Assembly: GCA_024336345.1 (NCBI GenBank)
Contig: JANFOG010000006.1
Location: 434,001-498,000, forward strand
Source: Mariannaea sp. PMI_226
Taxonomy: Eukaryota; Ascomycota; Sordariomycetes; Hypocreales; Nectriaceae
Direction: 5' to 3'
DNA length: 64,000 nt
Positions 1-10,883 of the stretch are shown piece after piece. The notes under the pieces are model-generated. The model worked only from the letters and a program-made list of their open reading frames with translations. It was not told where the DNA came from and ran no database searches. Position 1 is the stretch's first letter; each line of letters opens with the position of its first letter. Position numbers and translations under genes: made by a program.

Positions 1-3000
1 TCGAACCCATCATTCAGCAGCATGTATCCGCACTGGCTCGGTCAGCAACAGTTTCATGGGCTGCAGTTACAACAAACACGTCTAACTAGAGTTGGGGCAC
101 TTTTGGCTACCTCTTCTCATCTAAAAAATATAGATGAGGGTCAGTTAAAGCCTCTATTGCTAGGGACAAAGGAGTGAAAATGGTGAAGGAAGACGAGTTT
201 ATTGAGAGTATTCTGTACTGGATTGAGCGACTGAATGTACATGGGATTGCTTCGATGATGATGATTGATTACGTCCGGAAGCAGGAAGCGAAGGAAGAAG
301 AGCCTGGCTTGCCCTTTGCGCTTCCCGTCGCTAAAATTGCCACTCAAGAAGGAACAAAAGGACTTGAGAGGTTACATAGTATTATGTAGTTATTCTGGGA
401 AGTTACGGTGTGAACGGCAGCTGGCAGGCACTTGGCTAGTCCCCGAATCATCGCCCTTTTCTGGTCACTCACAGGAAAGCGCCTAATAAAACTCGACGCA
501 ACCTACATTCGTACTTTACCTAACCTTGCCTTGACGTGCTCCGTACTCGCTACTCCGCAGGCGCAGCACAAATGTAATCTGTGGGTGCAGCAGGTACGGT
601 TGGGTAGGTACGGACTTACAGCGCCTTTTCCGACTGTGGTATCCACACCGCCCAAGCCTCCCTGATTTCATGGTCGCTGGCTTTGTGCCCTGCTGTTGGA
701 TGTGTGGACACATGGAAGCCAGCGCCAAGTTACCTTGCTTGCCTGCCTCGAGTGCCCTGCCCTTAGCCTTTCCTCACACAGTCTCGCTTTGTGAATGCAG
801 CACCTTAGATTGTACCAAGTGCCCTGTACATGGAGGATGACCCTCCGGCCAATGGTAGCCCGACGAACCGCGCCCTGGAATCGCCGGTTCCCACTCCTTG
901 GCCTGTACGTAGTACTTTGTCCTTCGCCCAGGTCTACCTTTTGACTATTGCTATTCCACAAGTCCACATCAACGGCCGCACCTGCTCATCGATGACCCTG
1001 CAGATTTCCGTACCGCTCCGAGGTGGAGATTTGACTGGGCTCCCTGCGCCATGTTGCCTTACGACGCCCTCTAACTGCATCGTTTCCTTCGACGAGCTCC
1101 TCAACTGATTGAAACTTCCACACTCAAAGCCCCCCCTCGAGGGCCACCATTCCTCCATGGACGCGCCATGCGCCAGCGACAGACCTCCAACTTTGCAAAA
1201 GACAATGGTTATTTCTTACCCTCCACCTAGATCCACCCAGTAGTGAATATCCTCGTGGCCGCAGTGACACGGCAGTTTATTGGAACCAAGTCTGTCCGGC
1301 GACGCTGGATTGCCACCAGTGACAAACATATTTGAAGCCTCAGGTCTAGCATCAGACCCAACCTGACTACGCAGAGGCAAAGGCATGGCCGTGACAAATG
1401 AAAAGCCGAGATTGCCTCCAGCTCTTGATGGTGGAGATGAGAATCATCACATGGAGGAGGTCTGGAGGTGAGCTATGCCTGCAACAAAGTATTTTGCTGT
1501 GTCATCACGAGGATCTGGTATACTCGTCCGCGTCCGATCAGGCTTTGTCTCGACGCCTTGTTTCTCGTACATTAACTTCAACCCCCTTCACTGATCCAAA
1601 CTCGCCAGCGTCTCTTTCGTCAGAAATGCCCGCAAATCTCGGCTGGGTAGGGGCCAAACGGTACAGAAGCAGGGTGTGTGCCTAGCAATGGCTCTAATGA
1701 CTCTTCTGTTTGCCAAGCAATGGAGCCAGTGATGCGCATCCCGCGTGAGTGAGATTCACGACCCTTTCTTGTGGCACTTTAGTACAAGGCAATGAGTGTC
1801 CCATCGCCTGCTGTGGAGCTCTCCCCAGTCCCAGACCATGCTCCCCTTGAGGCCCATGGCAAGACCTAGCCCTCCAGGGCAAGCCTCTGGATAGTGTTTG
1901 GGTTCAGCAGTGGAGCATCATTTAAGACACTCCTCTTTACCGCCCACCTCCCTCTTGATGGGGTCGAGTTGGCAAGCCTTTTGAGCCTGGGATTGGCCAT
2001 AGCTCCTTCACTTGCTTTTTATCACGACTCCAACCCGTGGATCCAAATCTTTCTCCATCCCTTCCATCTCCAGCGGCTCAACGCAAGCGGCATAGCTAGC
2101 AGCATGGCATTCATGGGTAGTTGCTAGTACTCCAGACTACTTTTCCAACCCTCCCCAGGCAATATTAGCAAAGCTTGCATGAGGATCTGGGTCTGGGTCA
2201 GAACCGGCGCCCTTGCCAGCGACCCCATCATGTTTTCTCGTTTCTCGCCCTGCCGAGGTGCCAAATTTGGCGTGGTCCCGACTGACTCTCGTTGCTGGTC
2301 GCAGCCGCAATTGCGCTTGGTGGCCCAGCCCATCACGGCCCACCCCCCTTGTTGAACGCACACACACACGCCAGGAGACAAAGCGCACACCACCGCCAGG
2401 TCAGAAAAAGTGACCCTGGCGCTAGTTTTTCCCTCCGGCACTAAAATGTGCATCCCGTCTTTGAGCATCCCGCTCATGGAAACCGCCCGTTGAGACGCGG
2501 CCTGGTTGACCCGTATGACGCAGGCAATCTGTTCCACCTGTCCATACTCGATTGTCAATCCTCGTCTGAAAGGCATGGACAGATAATTAAGTACGTACAC
2601 ATGCACATACCTCTAAAGGACTTTATTTGGCACACCCCCCTGGTGCCGCTCTCGCTGATTCAAATGCCACAGAGCCCATGTTGCTCGCGACAGTGGTCCA
2701 CTGCTCGAAACCCATGCTCAACCAGTCTTCCTGTTTGCCGGCCCACTCCAGATCCATGGGAAGGAAGTTGATCTTGCTCAGCCTACTAGGCTTGATTTAT
2801 CCTTCAAGCCATCGATATGCCCCATGTTTCGCAGCTCCCTTGAACCACCCCTGGAGAGCGGTCCGCCCTCACACCTCAGTCCATGATACTTAACCCAGCC
2901 GAAGCCCTTCTTACAGACCATACACCATTCACCATACGTTCAATTACATCAAGAAGATAACACGACTTTCTGTTCGCCTATACTCACACATATCAACCTC

Positions 3001-3056
3001 TCCTGGAATCGTTACTCAATCACATCTTCCATTCCTCACGATTCAAATTTTCGAAA
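1..3056. other. Gene-free region and leader of the 3057 gene
   Basis: I find no convincing coding region here; open frames are short, overlap on both strands and lack family motifs. The last 150 bases are pyrimidine-rich (CCATACACC, CTCACACATATC, CATCTTCCATTCC), typical of a fungal 5' leader just upstream of the start at 3057. A near-copy of the motif GTACGGAGTAC (one mismatch, reverse orientation) lies at 536-546. The stretch may hold a long leader or a non-coding transcript, but nothing in the sequence proves it. Confidence 0.5.
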
Positions 3057-4148
3057 ATGATGCACCCACTATATTGTGGGCAGTCCACAGGTTCTCTACC
3101 TGTACCATATTCTCAAGAGAATATGTTCGACGACCTATCGAGGCAGATGGCCGTATCCCAATCCTCTCGGAGACTGTCAAAGGGTTCAACTGGACAACGA
3201 TCGGGAACTGCTATGCGAGTAATGAAACCCAGCAGTGCTAATAGCAGCCCCCGATCGTCGGGTGCCATGGCCCGAAGGAAGACAGTTATGAACGACTACA
3301 ATGCTCAGCGCCTACGACAACAGGCCCTCGAACAGTTGTCGTTATTATATGGGAGTGAGGAGCAGCCACGACAAATGCAGCAGGCATCCACACGACCATC
3401 AAGGCCACTGAGCTGGCATCCCAACATGTACCACCAGCAATCCCAGCCTTCACATCAACAGCCAATGTATCCTGTCTCAGCCAATATGTATGCAGAGCAG
3501 CAAGACTTGTACGCTTGTCACCCTCACCTGTCACCAATGCTGCCCTCATATTCGAGCAGCACTTCACCGGCATCTGCCTTTTCCCCCCTCTCCCTCCCCT
3601 TCCAGACAACAGGCAGTATGTCGTACATTCCTCCTGAGAACGTGGCCCTGGCTCAGCAGGTTCCTGTGATTATGGCTGCTCCTCAGCTTGCACAGGAAAC
3701 ATACTCCAACTCTGACGAGAGTAATGTCGACAATACGGCATACTCCAACAGTTGGGACTGGAATTCTTTCATTATGCAAGGATTTAACAGCACATCTCCC
3801 CCCACACCCGAAGCCTTCCCTCAGGTGGAGCATTCGCAACCAGCCATGTGTGAGCAGTCTATTCCCTATCAACCATTGGAGGAGTCGACCGAAGACGAGG
3901 GCGAGATTCTTATTGGAATGGGTCTCTATGATACTCCGGACAAGTTTGAGGATGACCCCCAGTTGAATAACTATAGGTCAACAGTATCCTCACTGTTGGG
4001 ATCAACCTTTCGTCGCCCTGAGCCCAAGGGTAAAGGTCTCAAATTAGAGGAGACATGGGAGCCTCCTAAGTCTGATGACGAGGATGACGGAGAAGAAGAC
4101 GAGGAGGAGGAGGCGGAGGACGGAGATGAGGAAGAAGAAAAGGAATAA
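3057..4148 (+). CDS. Conserved hypothetical protein, low complexity with acidic C-terminus
   Basis: A single-exon frame encodes 363 residues. I do not recognise a named family. The first 210 residues are rich in Ser, Gln, Pro, Tyr and Met (for example HQQSQPSHQQPMYP), consistent with intrinsic disorder. Residues about 285-340 look like a folded or conserved block, including ILIGMGLYDTPDKFEDD and STVSSLLGSTFRRPEPKGK, followed by LKLEETWEPPKSD. The last 25 residues are almost all Asp/Glu. There is no signal peptide, membrane segment or zinc motif. The start follows a CT-rich leader and is a double ATG (Met-Met-His-Pro). The length of the open frame and the non-random C-terminal block support a real gene. 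A nuclear or chromatin-associated role would fit the acidic tail but is only a guess. Confidence 0.75.
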   Translation: MMHPLYCGQSTGSLPVPYSQENMFDDLSRQMAVSQSSRRLSKGSTGQRSGTAMRVMKPSSANSSPRSSGAMARRKTVMNDYNAQRLRQQALEQLSLLYGSEEQPRQMQQASTRPSRPLSWHPNMYHQQSQPSHQQPMYPVSANMYAEQQDLYACHPHLSPMLPSYSSSTSPASAFSPLSLPFQTTGSMSYIPPENVALAQQVPVIMAAPQLAQETYSNSDESNVDNTAYSNSWDWNSFIMQGFNSTSPPTPEAFPQVEHSQPAMCEQSIPYQPLEESTEDEGEILIGMGLYDTPDKFEDDPQLNNYRSTVSSLLGSTFRRPEPKGKGLKLEETWEPPKSDDEDDGEEDEEEEAEDGDEEEEKE

Positions 4149-4959
4149 TTCAAAGCCATGTCATTGCAGCCTGGATGCTGGATGATTCACGAATAATGAC
4201 AATATGCCATGTAATATACACAAGGGACACTATTTGTTTGGGAAAGCGAGGAACATGGGTAGAAGGAATAGATAGGAAACACTTACTGGACTAAGTGTTG
4301 GGCGCAAGAAATAATTCGGGACTGGGTTTCAACTACGGATGGCATTCATGTATTAGGTAGGAGGAATAGGATACCCAGAATAGGCAGACAAAGACACTCT
4401 AGCTCGAGTTGTCAGATGAACAACGCCCCGCTCCTTGGAAAGGGAGGGGTGATTCAACACGAATAAAGATTCAGTTGAAAGACAAATTACTCCCTAGTCT
4501 ACGAATTGAATGGCAGGTTGAGGTTGCGTGCACGCATTTTTTGGGCTGGAATAGAGAGGCACAAAACGATGGACAACACGATGGCGTGTACGCTGTAGGG
4601 AGGGATGGTAGTTCTAGTTCGAGTTGGTCTGTACTGCTCAGCGCAGCGCAGCACAGCACTTGTGCAAAGTTCAAAAGCATCACCGAAGTTGAAGTGCCGC
4701 CGCACTGACCAGTTTAAAAAAGGAATAAGTGAGACGAAGAGCCGCGTTATGATCCCTGCTGGACATGTGGACTGTGGTACCCGGAAGGGCCGTGCGTCGG
4801 TCCGGTCAGAAAGAAAAAAGAAGGGGTGTGTGTCCCACCTAACAATCCTGTACTGGATTAATCTGTACATAGTATGTACGTACGTTCTGTAGCACGGGGT
4901 GGGGTACCTAGACTACGCAGTACTAATTGGATGTCGGGGCTTGTGCTCGTCCTGGGCCG

Positions 4960-5246
4960 TACAGATTACTGTGTACTGCGTACGGAGTACTGTACGCAGT
5001 TGGGCCAACCAGACTCCCCGCCCGTTCCCCCCGCCAGCAGTTTGTTGCATGGTCCTGGGTGGTCCTGGGTGGTCCTGGATGAGCTGGAATGGGAGCAAGC
5101 CGAGAGAAGGAGGTAGGTAATAATAATTAGAAGGCCCCCTCCCCTCCTTCCCCTTCCCCCCTCCTCGGGGGAACAAGGAAAAAGAATAACGACCAATAGT
5201 GGCTGGACCCTAGTCACACTCCCTACTGCGTACACAGTAATCTGTA
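4960..5246. repeat. Candidate MITE: 17-bp perfect inverted repeats 287 bp end to end
   Basis: TACAGATTACTGTGTAC at 4960-4976 is repeated as its exact reverse complement at 5230-5246. If the outer TA at each end is read as a target-site duplication, the element is a 283-bp non-coding insert with 15-bp terminal inverted repeats beginning CAG. That is the layout of a Tc1/mariner-type miniature element. Inside it are a short hairpin (CTGCGTAC at 4976-4983 with GTACGCAG at 4992-4999) and three 10-bp direct repeats (5051-5078). No transposase is encoded. It could also be a regulatory hairpin or an old remnant; copy number elsewhere in the genome would decide. Confidence 0.45.
5051..5078. repeat. 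Tandem repeat, unit GGTCCTGGGT, about 3 copies
   Basis: Two exact copies of GGTCCTGGGT and a third partial copy (GGTCCTGG) are directly adjacent, inside the inverted-repeat element at 4960-5246. Confidence 0.85.
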
Positions 5247-6159
5247 AACACTCCTCTCTTTCCCCTCTCCCTCCCCACTATATTTTTTTCCTCAAAATTG
5301 CAATAGGGAAGAAAACGCCCAGACCCCTGGAAACCTATTTTCTTTTCTTTTTACTCCGTCATTTTTTGCTTTGTTTGGAAGCGAACCCCGCAGGTTACAT
5401 CATGGGGTGGCGACAAGGAGAAGTACGAGAACTCGGAGTTTGCTAATTCCGCTCTCCCCTCAGCTTCGTGGCTCAGGCACCCCTAGCTGTGTTTTGTGGC
5501 TATGGTGGCTGACCTCTGAACCCCTTTTCCCACTGCTTCCTTTTCCTGTCCTATTTTCGGCTTTCATTGATGTGTTCAGTTGCCCGCCAGCGGAACACTG
5601 GTGCTCTCCGAGAGTCCGAGTTGCAGTGATGCATTTGAATGCTATCGTGACAGACATCATGTGCTGAATATTAAGGCCTATTTTGAAACTTCTCCTGTAA
5701 TAATTTCACAAGGCCGATTATTATCGTCATGGAAATATGTGCTGCTGCTACGCAACGCACCAAATGGTGGATGCCGGATCTGAAGTACCTTGAGAAATGA
5801 CACACGATATCGATATGTACGAGCATGAAGTGAAGTTTGTCACCTGTTGATACTCCATGCAAACAATTAAGACGTTACAGAAGGTTTTTTTATTTTATTT
5901 TTTATCATCCTCATTGTATTCTTTCGTTTTCCCCCCAAGGCGAGAAGAATCTACTGCCCATTTCCTCAAATACTTCACCAAAAACTTTCGTCCTTGAGCT
6001 CCAAAGGCTTGAAGGACCAAAAAAAAAAAAAAAAAAAAACTCTCCAGTTATCCAACAGCTCGCCAAGCTCGCATCTACACCATCGGCAGACCATTTCGGC
6101 AACACATACATCTATCATAGCGGGAAAAAATCTTGAATATTGCACAAGTCGTAGCTGTC

Positions 6160-7160
6160 ATGGTAAAGTACGTTTTCACGCCGTGGCGCGACCGCTACGA
6201 ACTACTTCAAGTACGACGACAACTCTACGCCCCATTCGACGACATCACGTCCGCCAGTGCTAGTGATGATTCCAGCACCAGACAATTAGATGAAAAGACG
6301 ATTAGCGAAAACTCATTACAGACACGTGCAGAAAAGGACAGAAAAATGCGGAGAGAGCAACATCAGGCCGTTGCTAGGGTGTCTATATGGATGCAGCGCG
6401 GCAACTGTCCTCATATGGTGGAGTCGACAGCACTGCTGTTGTCGGCGATGCTGAATGATCAAGATGCTGCCATGAAAGAGAACGCGGCCTCATCAGCTTA
6501 TGCCATCAGAGCTGCATATTCTGCTGCGTTCAGCAGGTAAGTTGACACTTGTGCGAGCCGGCCTCGGGGGCTTGGTACGTTCAGGAGCTGATTGTACACC
6601 CACGTAGGTTCGTCACCGGCTTACTAGACGGGCATCAAGACAAGCAACGCAAGCAGAGCATGTACTCAATAGCAAAGACCATTGGCCTTCCCGCCACATT
6701 TGTCGAGCTACGACACCAGAGCACACACGAGCAGCTACCACCATTAGCCAAGCTCCGCTCGGCAGCAAGGAAGGCGTTGCTGTGGATTTGGGACTACTAC
6801 TGGAAGCATCTTAGAGACGACTACTCAGATCCCTGCAGAGTAGCTGTGCTTCGATTTCTTCGAGAGGGAGGCGAGGGAAGGGATCAAAAGATTATCAAGG
6901 ATTTGGAGCAGTGGCCTATAGAGAGAGTGCTGGAAACGATAGCGGACGTGAGGAGAAGTCTGCCAGGAAACAGCGTCTTTCTTAAGTGCGAAGAGCTATC
7001 TCGGGCTTTGAAGGAGGCAGAGGAAGAAAGAAAAGCGGCGATGGACACGGCAATGGAAAATACAGATGCTCAAGATGCGGCTTCTGCGCTGGCGCAGGAC
7101 GACTTTGGTTGGTCACGATTTGAGGGCAGTTGGAAGCCGAAGCCTATAGGCATTGCCTGA
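6160..7160 (+). CDS. LAS1: Las1, pre-rRNA ITS2 endonuclease
   Basis: Two exons (6160-6536 and 6608-7160) give 309 residues; the intron begins GTAAGT and ends CACGTAG. Las1 is the HEPN nuclease that cleaves ITS2 of the 27S pre-rRNA, working with the polynucleotide kinase Grc3 during 60S subunit assembly in the nucleus. The N-terminus [19 protein letters not shown] and the block [20 protein letters not shown] are family hallmarks. The HEPN catalytic motif R-x4-H is present as RHQSTH (residues 161-166), with Arg161 and His166. The C-terminus [15 protein letters not shown] matches the tail that contacts Grc3 in characterised Las1. The protein is shorter than most fungal Las1 because the linker is short. 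I chose the ATG at 6160 because it begins the conserved N-terminus. Confidence 0.93.
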
Positions 7161-7498
7161 GCAGTTTTCCAAGAGGACAGGTAATACACATAAATGCCAT
7201 AATCCATATTTAGTCGTTTACTTGATTTATCTACCATGACCAACTTGATGACTGCATAATCACTGCTAAATATAAGTGAATAGTTGTGAGTACAGTACTG
7301 TCACAGGGCGTGATTATCTGACAGGATGCGGAGAGAGGGCGGAGTTTCTCCCCATCACGTGCACGCACCCGTCTCATCCTAACGTCATGTAAACCGACGA
7401 ATGGAGACATTGATGACATATCCTATATTTCGTCTCTCACTCGACTACGGCGTCTCGTTTAATTTACATTACAAATACATCCATTCCATTTGGCATCT

Positions 7499-9047
7499 AT
7501 GAATAGGCTCGCGGCCCTACGACCTCTTGTTAAACATAACCTTGGATACCTTTCAGCTGTGGTTCGTCTTGATTTCGTGGTGTTTTGAGAGCAAGGCACC
7601 ATACACCTCCTTCAAACTCGTCGTCGAATACTAAAACCAAATCTGTGACGTTAGGGCATCACATCCAGAGCCATGCATATCCAATCGATCCCAATGTGTA
7701 AGAGAAGAAATCTCACATCCAGCCCGCGTTACCCTAACTAAAGATTGATTGCCATGTTTTTATGGTGTTTGCACTTTCGCCGTCTTCGTTGTTAATTCAT
7801 GGTTCTATTTTGGAGCAGAACTGATTCTCTGAGAAGGGGAGGGCAGCTCCGACAACTATGCCTACTTAGTCATCGACGAGAAGTCCAAGGATGCTGTCAT
7901 TGTTGATCCTGCAAACCCTCCCGAGTATGAGCTTTGCCATTGCTGCGAGTACCCCTAGAGAAGACCTCACTGATGGATACTGTGCGAACAGGGTCGCCCC
8001 CGTTTTGAAGGAAGCTATTAAGGCCGGCAAGATCAATTTGACAGCCATTGTTAACACGCACCAGTAAGGCTTCACGCACTCCTACTGCCTGGGACTTGAT
8101 ATACTAAAAGAATGCCTCAGTCACTGGGATCACTCTGGAGGTAACACGAAACTGGTAGGATCCTAAAAGACTTCAACCCAATTGAACGACGATGAATTAA
8201 CACCCGGGTTAGCTGGAAGAACTGGGACTGCCAAACCTTGACATCATCGGTGGTAAGAACTGCCAGGGAGTAACCAAGACGCCGGCACATGGCGAGACCT
8301 TCAAGCTTGGCGATATCACTTTTAAGGGCGTGCATACGCCATGCCACACCCAGGATAGCATTTGCTTCTTCGCCGAGCATGGCAAGGACAAGGCCGTTTT
8401 CACGGGCGATACCCTGTTCATTGGCGGTCAGTTCGAACCTTGCCAACCATACGTACCGGATTGAGAAGAAGAGTTCGAATGGGCACTAACTTTGATTATT
8501 CTAGGATGTGGACGATTCTTTGAAGGGTCGCCAGAAGAGATGCACGAGGCGTTGAACAAGCGCCTGGCCGCCTTGCCAGATGACACTGTTGTTTATGTAC
8601 GTTGAACCTTTCAAACCCGCGGAGACTATGAACCGGGCTGGTGCAGCATCTAACACCAACCACTCACAGCCTGGACATGAGTACACCAAGGCCAATGTCA
8701 AGTTCTGTCTTTCCGTCTCACAGAGCGAGGCTGTTCAGAAGCTTCAATCCTATGCTGCTAACAACAAGGTCACCACCGGAAAATTCACCATTGGTGACGA
8801 GAAGGTATGCCATGCGAAAAGGCACCTCGAATCTATGTTTATATGAGTCTAACTGCTCCATAGCTACACAACGTCTTCATGAGAGTTGAGGTAACCACCC
8901 CCTTTCCGTTCCAGGTCTAAGGGCCAGATAATTCAAGTCTTGTCCTAATCGCTGCAACAGGACCCCGAGATCCAGAAGGCGACGGGTGAGACAGACCCTG
9001 TGTCGGTCATGGGTAAACTCAGAGAGATGAAGAACAACTTCAAGTGA
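7499..9047 (+). CDS. GLO2: Hydroxyacylglutathione hydrolase (glyoxalase II)
   Basis: Reconstructed exons are 7499-7561, 7655-7697, 7837-7924, 7992-8063, 8121-8154, 8213-8426, 8515-8596, 8670-8814, 8864-8890 and 8961-9047, giving 284 residues. The enzyme hydrolyses S-D-lactoylglutathione to D-lactate and glutathione in methylglyoxal detoxification. The metallo-beta-lactamase motif THHHWDH supplies the two-metal site. [26 protein letters not shown] and [12 protein letters not shown] follow in the usual order, and the C-terminus [16 protein letters not shown] is typical. A shorter cytosolic form of 257 residues would start at the ATG at 7673 (MHIQSIPMW). The upstream exon adds 27 residues with no acidic residue, resembling a mitochondrial presequence, and joins in frame. 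The core is certain; use of the first exon is inferred. Confidence 0.9.
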
Positions 9048-10040
9048 GTAAGTGAGAACGTTCATCTCAAACATCAACGTGTGGGAAGCTGAACGTTCCT
9101 ATGACGCATGTAGACCTCCCCCAGAGGCAAAGATCTAATCAGAACGACCACATGATGAGTTGTATGCATGATGGTGTCAATTTCGTACGATACAAATACA
9201 TAAGTGGTCATGGGGAGAGAGAAAGCGAGTCATCTACACAACGAATAAAAAATAACGTTCTCTACAAAATTATTCATTCACTGAAAAATATGTCTCCACT
9301 GGCCGCGAGGCACCTGTCATAGAGACCGGCATCGTTGGCTACCCCTGGAATCATGCCTTATAAAGACGCGACGTATTTTCATCTTGCTTCACTGTCCACA
9401 CTTGCTCGCTGTAGTACATCTGAGGCGGCAAGCTCTAGCATATTTTGAAGCGGTTCTGGTAGGGATTCAGGAACATCATATCACGCGTCGGCACCTATTA
9501 ACGGCTGGCACAACATACAAACCTTTTGATATTGCACTCAATCATTGTCTTCCATAGCAGAGCGCCCTTTGTACCGAATCCGTACACACATACATCATGT
9601 CTCCCAACGACCAGTTCCGTATCCTGCTGAAGTCTTGGTCCGGCCTGGGTAGGGGCGGCCAGGCGATGGGAATGACCATATGAAAGCTGCCATTGAGGTA
9701 TGCTCGTCTTGATTACTTCTCGATCCGTACTGGAGGTCGCGACATTCTGTGGTATTTGGAGTTCGGCACAAAGGATGATTTTCACGTCAAGTTGGTGAAG
9801 GATAGTTGGAAACCGGAATTCATGAGCAAGAGGATTTTTTTTTTCTCTTATAAAGCGCTTGTAGTGAAGGTGGGTCAGACAGTACACAGACCCATTCTAT
9901 ACGGTAAAATAATACTGTACGTGCACGGTTGGTTGCCTTGATGGTCACCAGGCGGACTCTGAGATCATCGTGAATTCGTGAAAGAACCATTCCTCTCTAA
10001 CTCATCCTTGGTATATCTAGGACACTTTGAATAACTCTCC
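9048..10040. other. Intergenic region between GLO2 and the EF-hand gene
   Basis: About 1 kb with no supported gene. Open frames on both strands near 9500-9940 overlap each other and show no family motif. The sequence is moderately AT-rich and contains ordinary candidate 3'-end signals (AATAAAAAATAACG near 9242). Confidence 0.5.
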
Positions 10041-10883
10041 ATGGTACGGTACACTGTTACATCCCGCCCCCGCCTTTTTTTGTTCAGAAAGAATACAAAA
10101 AGGACGGAAGACAAAAATACTTTGCGACTAATATATTCTAACAATTTTGTCAACTTTCCAGCCTCCCAAGCGCAAGACAGCCAGCGGCGGCGGCAGCGGC
10201 AGCGGCGCGGGTTCAAGCAGCGCGGCCCCCAAGACGCGCCAGTCCAAGCTCGCAAAGGAGCACAATGTGACTCCCCAGGAGGAGGGCGAGATTCGCGAAG
10301 CTTTCTCGCTCTTCGCCGAGCCCATGGACGGGGAGAAAAACGGCGTGTTGCCAATCGACGACGTCAAGTCGGCTCTGGTGTATGGCTCCCCTTCTCAACC
10401 CTCTCTCTCTTCTCTCCCTTGGTTTCATGACAGGAATATACGTACGCATGCGTAAAAGAGAGAGAAGATACTTTTACTTGATTGGTCAACTAACCGTGCG
10501 TGATTCTTAGAGCCCTCGGTGTACCCGCCTCGTCGTCCGCGGAACTTAAGGAGTTCATATCGATCCTCGACCCGGAAGACGACGGCTACGCGACGTTCGA
10601 ACCCTTCTTCGCCATCTGCGCGCTCAAGTTCCACACGAGGGAGCACGACTCGGACGCGCACCGCGCCGAACTGGATGAAGCCTTCCAGCTCTTCACGAGC
10701 GGCCAGGACGGGCCCATCACGCTTGCACACCTCCGCCGCGTCGCCGCCGTGCTCAAGGAGGATGTTGATGAGGAGCTACTCAAAGACATGATTCTTGAAG
10801 CCAACGGTGGTGCAGGGGTAGCAAGGGGTGTGGGCATCGAAGAGTTCGACGGGGTCATGAAGAGTGCCGGGGTTTGGAGATGA
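10041..10883 (+). CDS. EF-hand (calmodulin/centrin-like) protein
   Basis: Three exons are proposed: 10041-10043 (the ATG alone), 10162-10379 and 10511-10883, giving 197 residues. After a basic and glycine/serine-rich head (PPKRKTASGGGSG) there are four helix-loop-helix units in the calmodulin/centrin layout: EIREAFSLFAEPMDGEKNG, LDPEDDGYATFEPFFAI, LDEAFQLFTSGQDGPITLAH and a final unit ending GVGIEEFDGVMKSAG. The loops are degenerate: only the second keeps a near-complete acidic set, so calcium binding is doubtful for most. The order of elements suggests a centrin-type or Rad33-like protein, which would act at the spindle pole or in nucleotide excision repair; I cannot tell which. The second exon has no usable ATG near its start, which is why I place the start codon in its own exon. 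Confidence 0.8.

Larger units (their letters stand above)
4149..6159. other. Intergenic region between the 3057 gene and LAS1
   Basis: No gene is supported in these 2.0 kb. It contains a candidate inverted-repeat element (4960-5246, listed separately), a run of 21 A at 6019-6039, and T-rich sequence with a CT-rich leader just before LAS1. GCGC/AGCAC repeats near 4640-4660 are simple sequence. Confidence 0.5.

Noticed and set aside
1..40. TCGAACCC at the window edge, as in a reversed tRNA T-arm
   Set aside because: The following bases do not form an anticodon or D arm and the rest would lie outside the window.
2124..2606. 160-codon minus-strand open frame in the left gene-free region
   Set aside because: Runs of repetitive composition (VCVCVQQ, TQTQILMQ) come from simple sequence; no conserved block.
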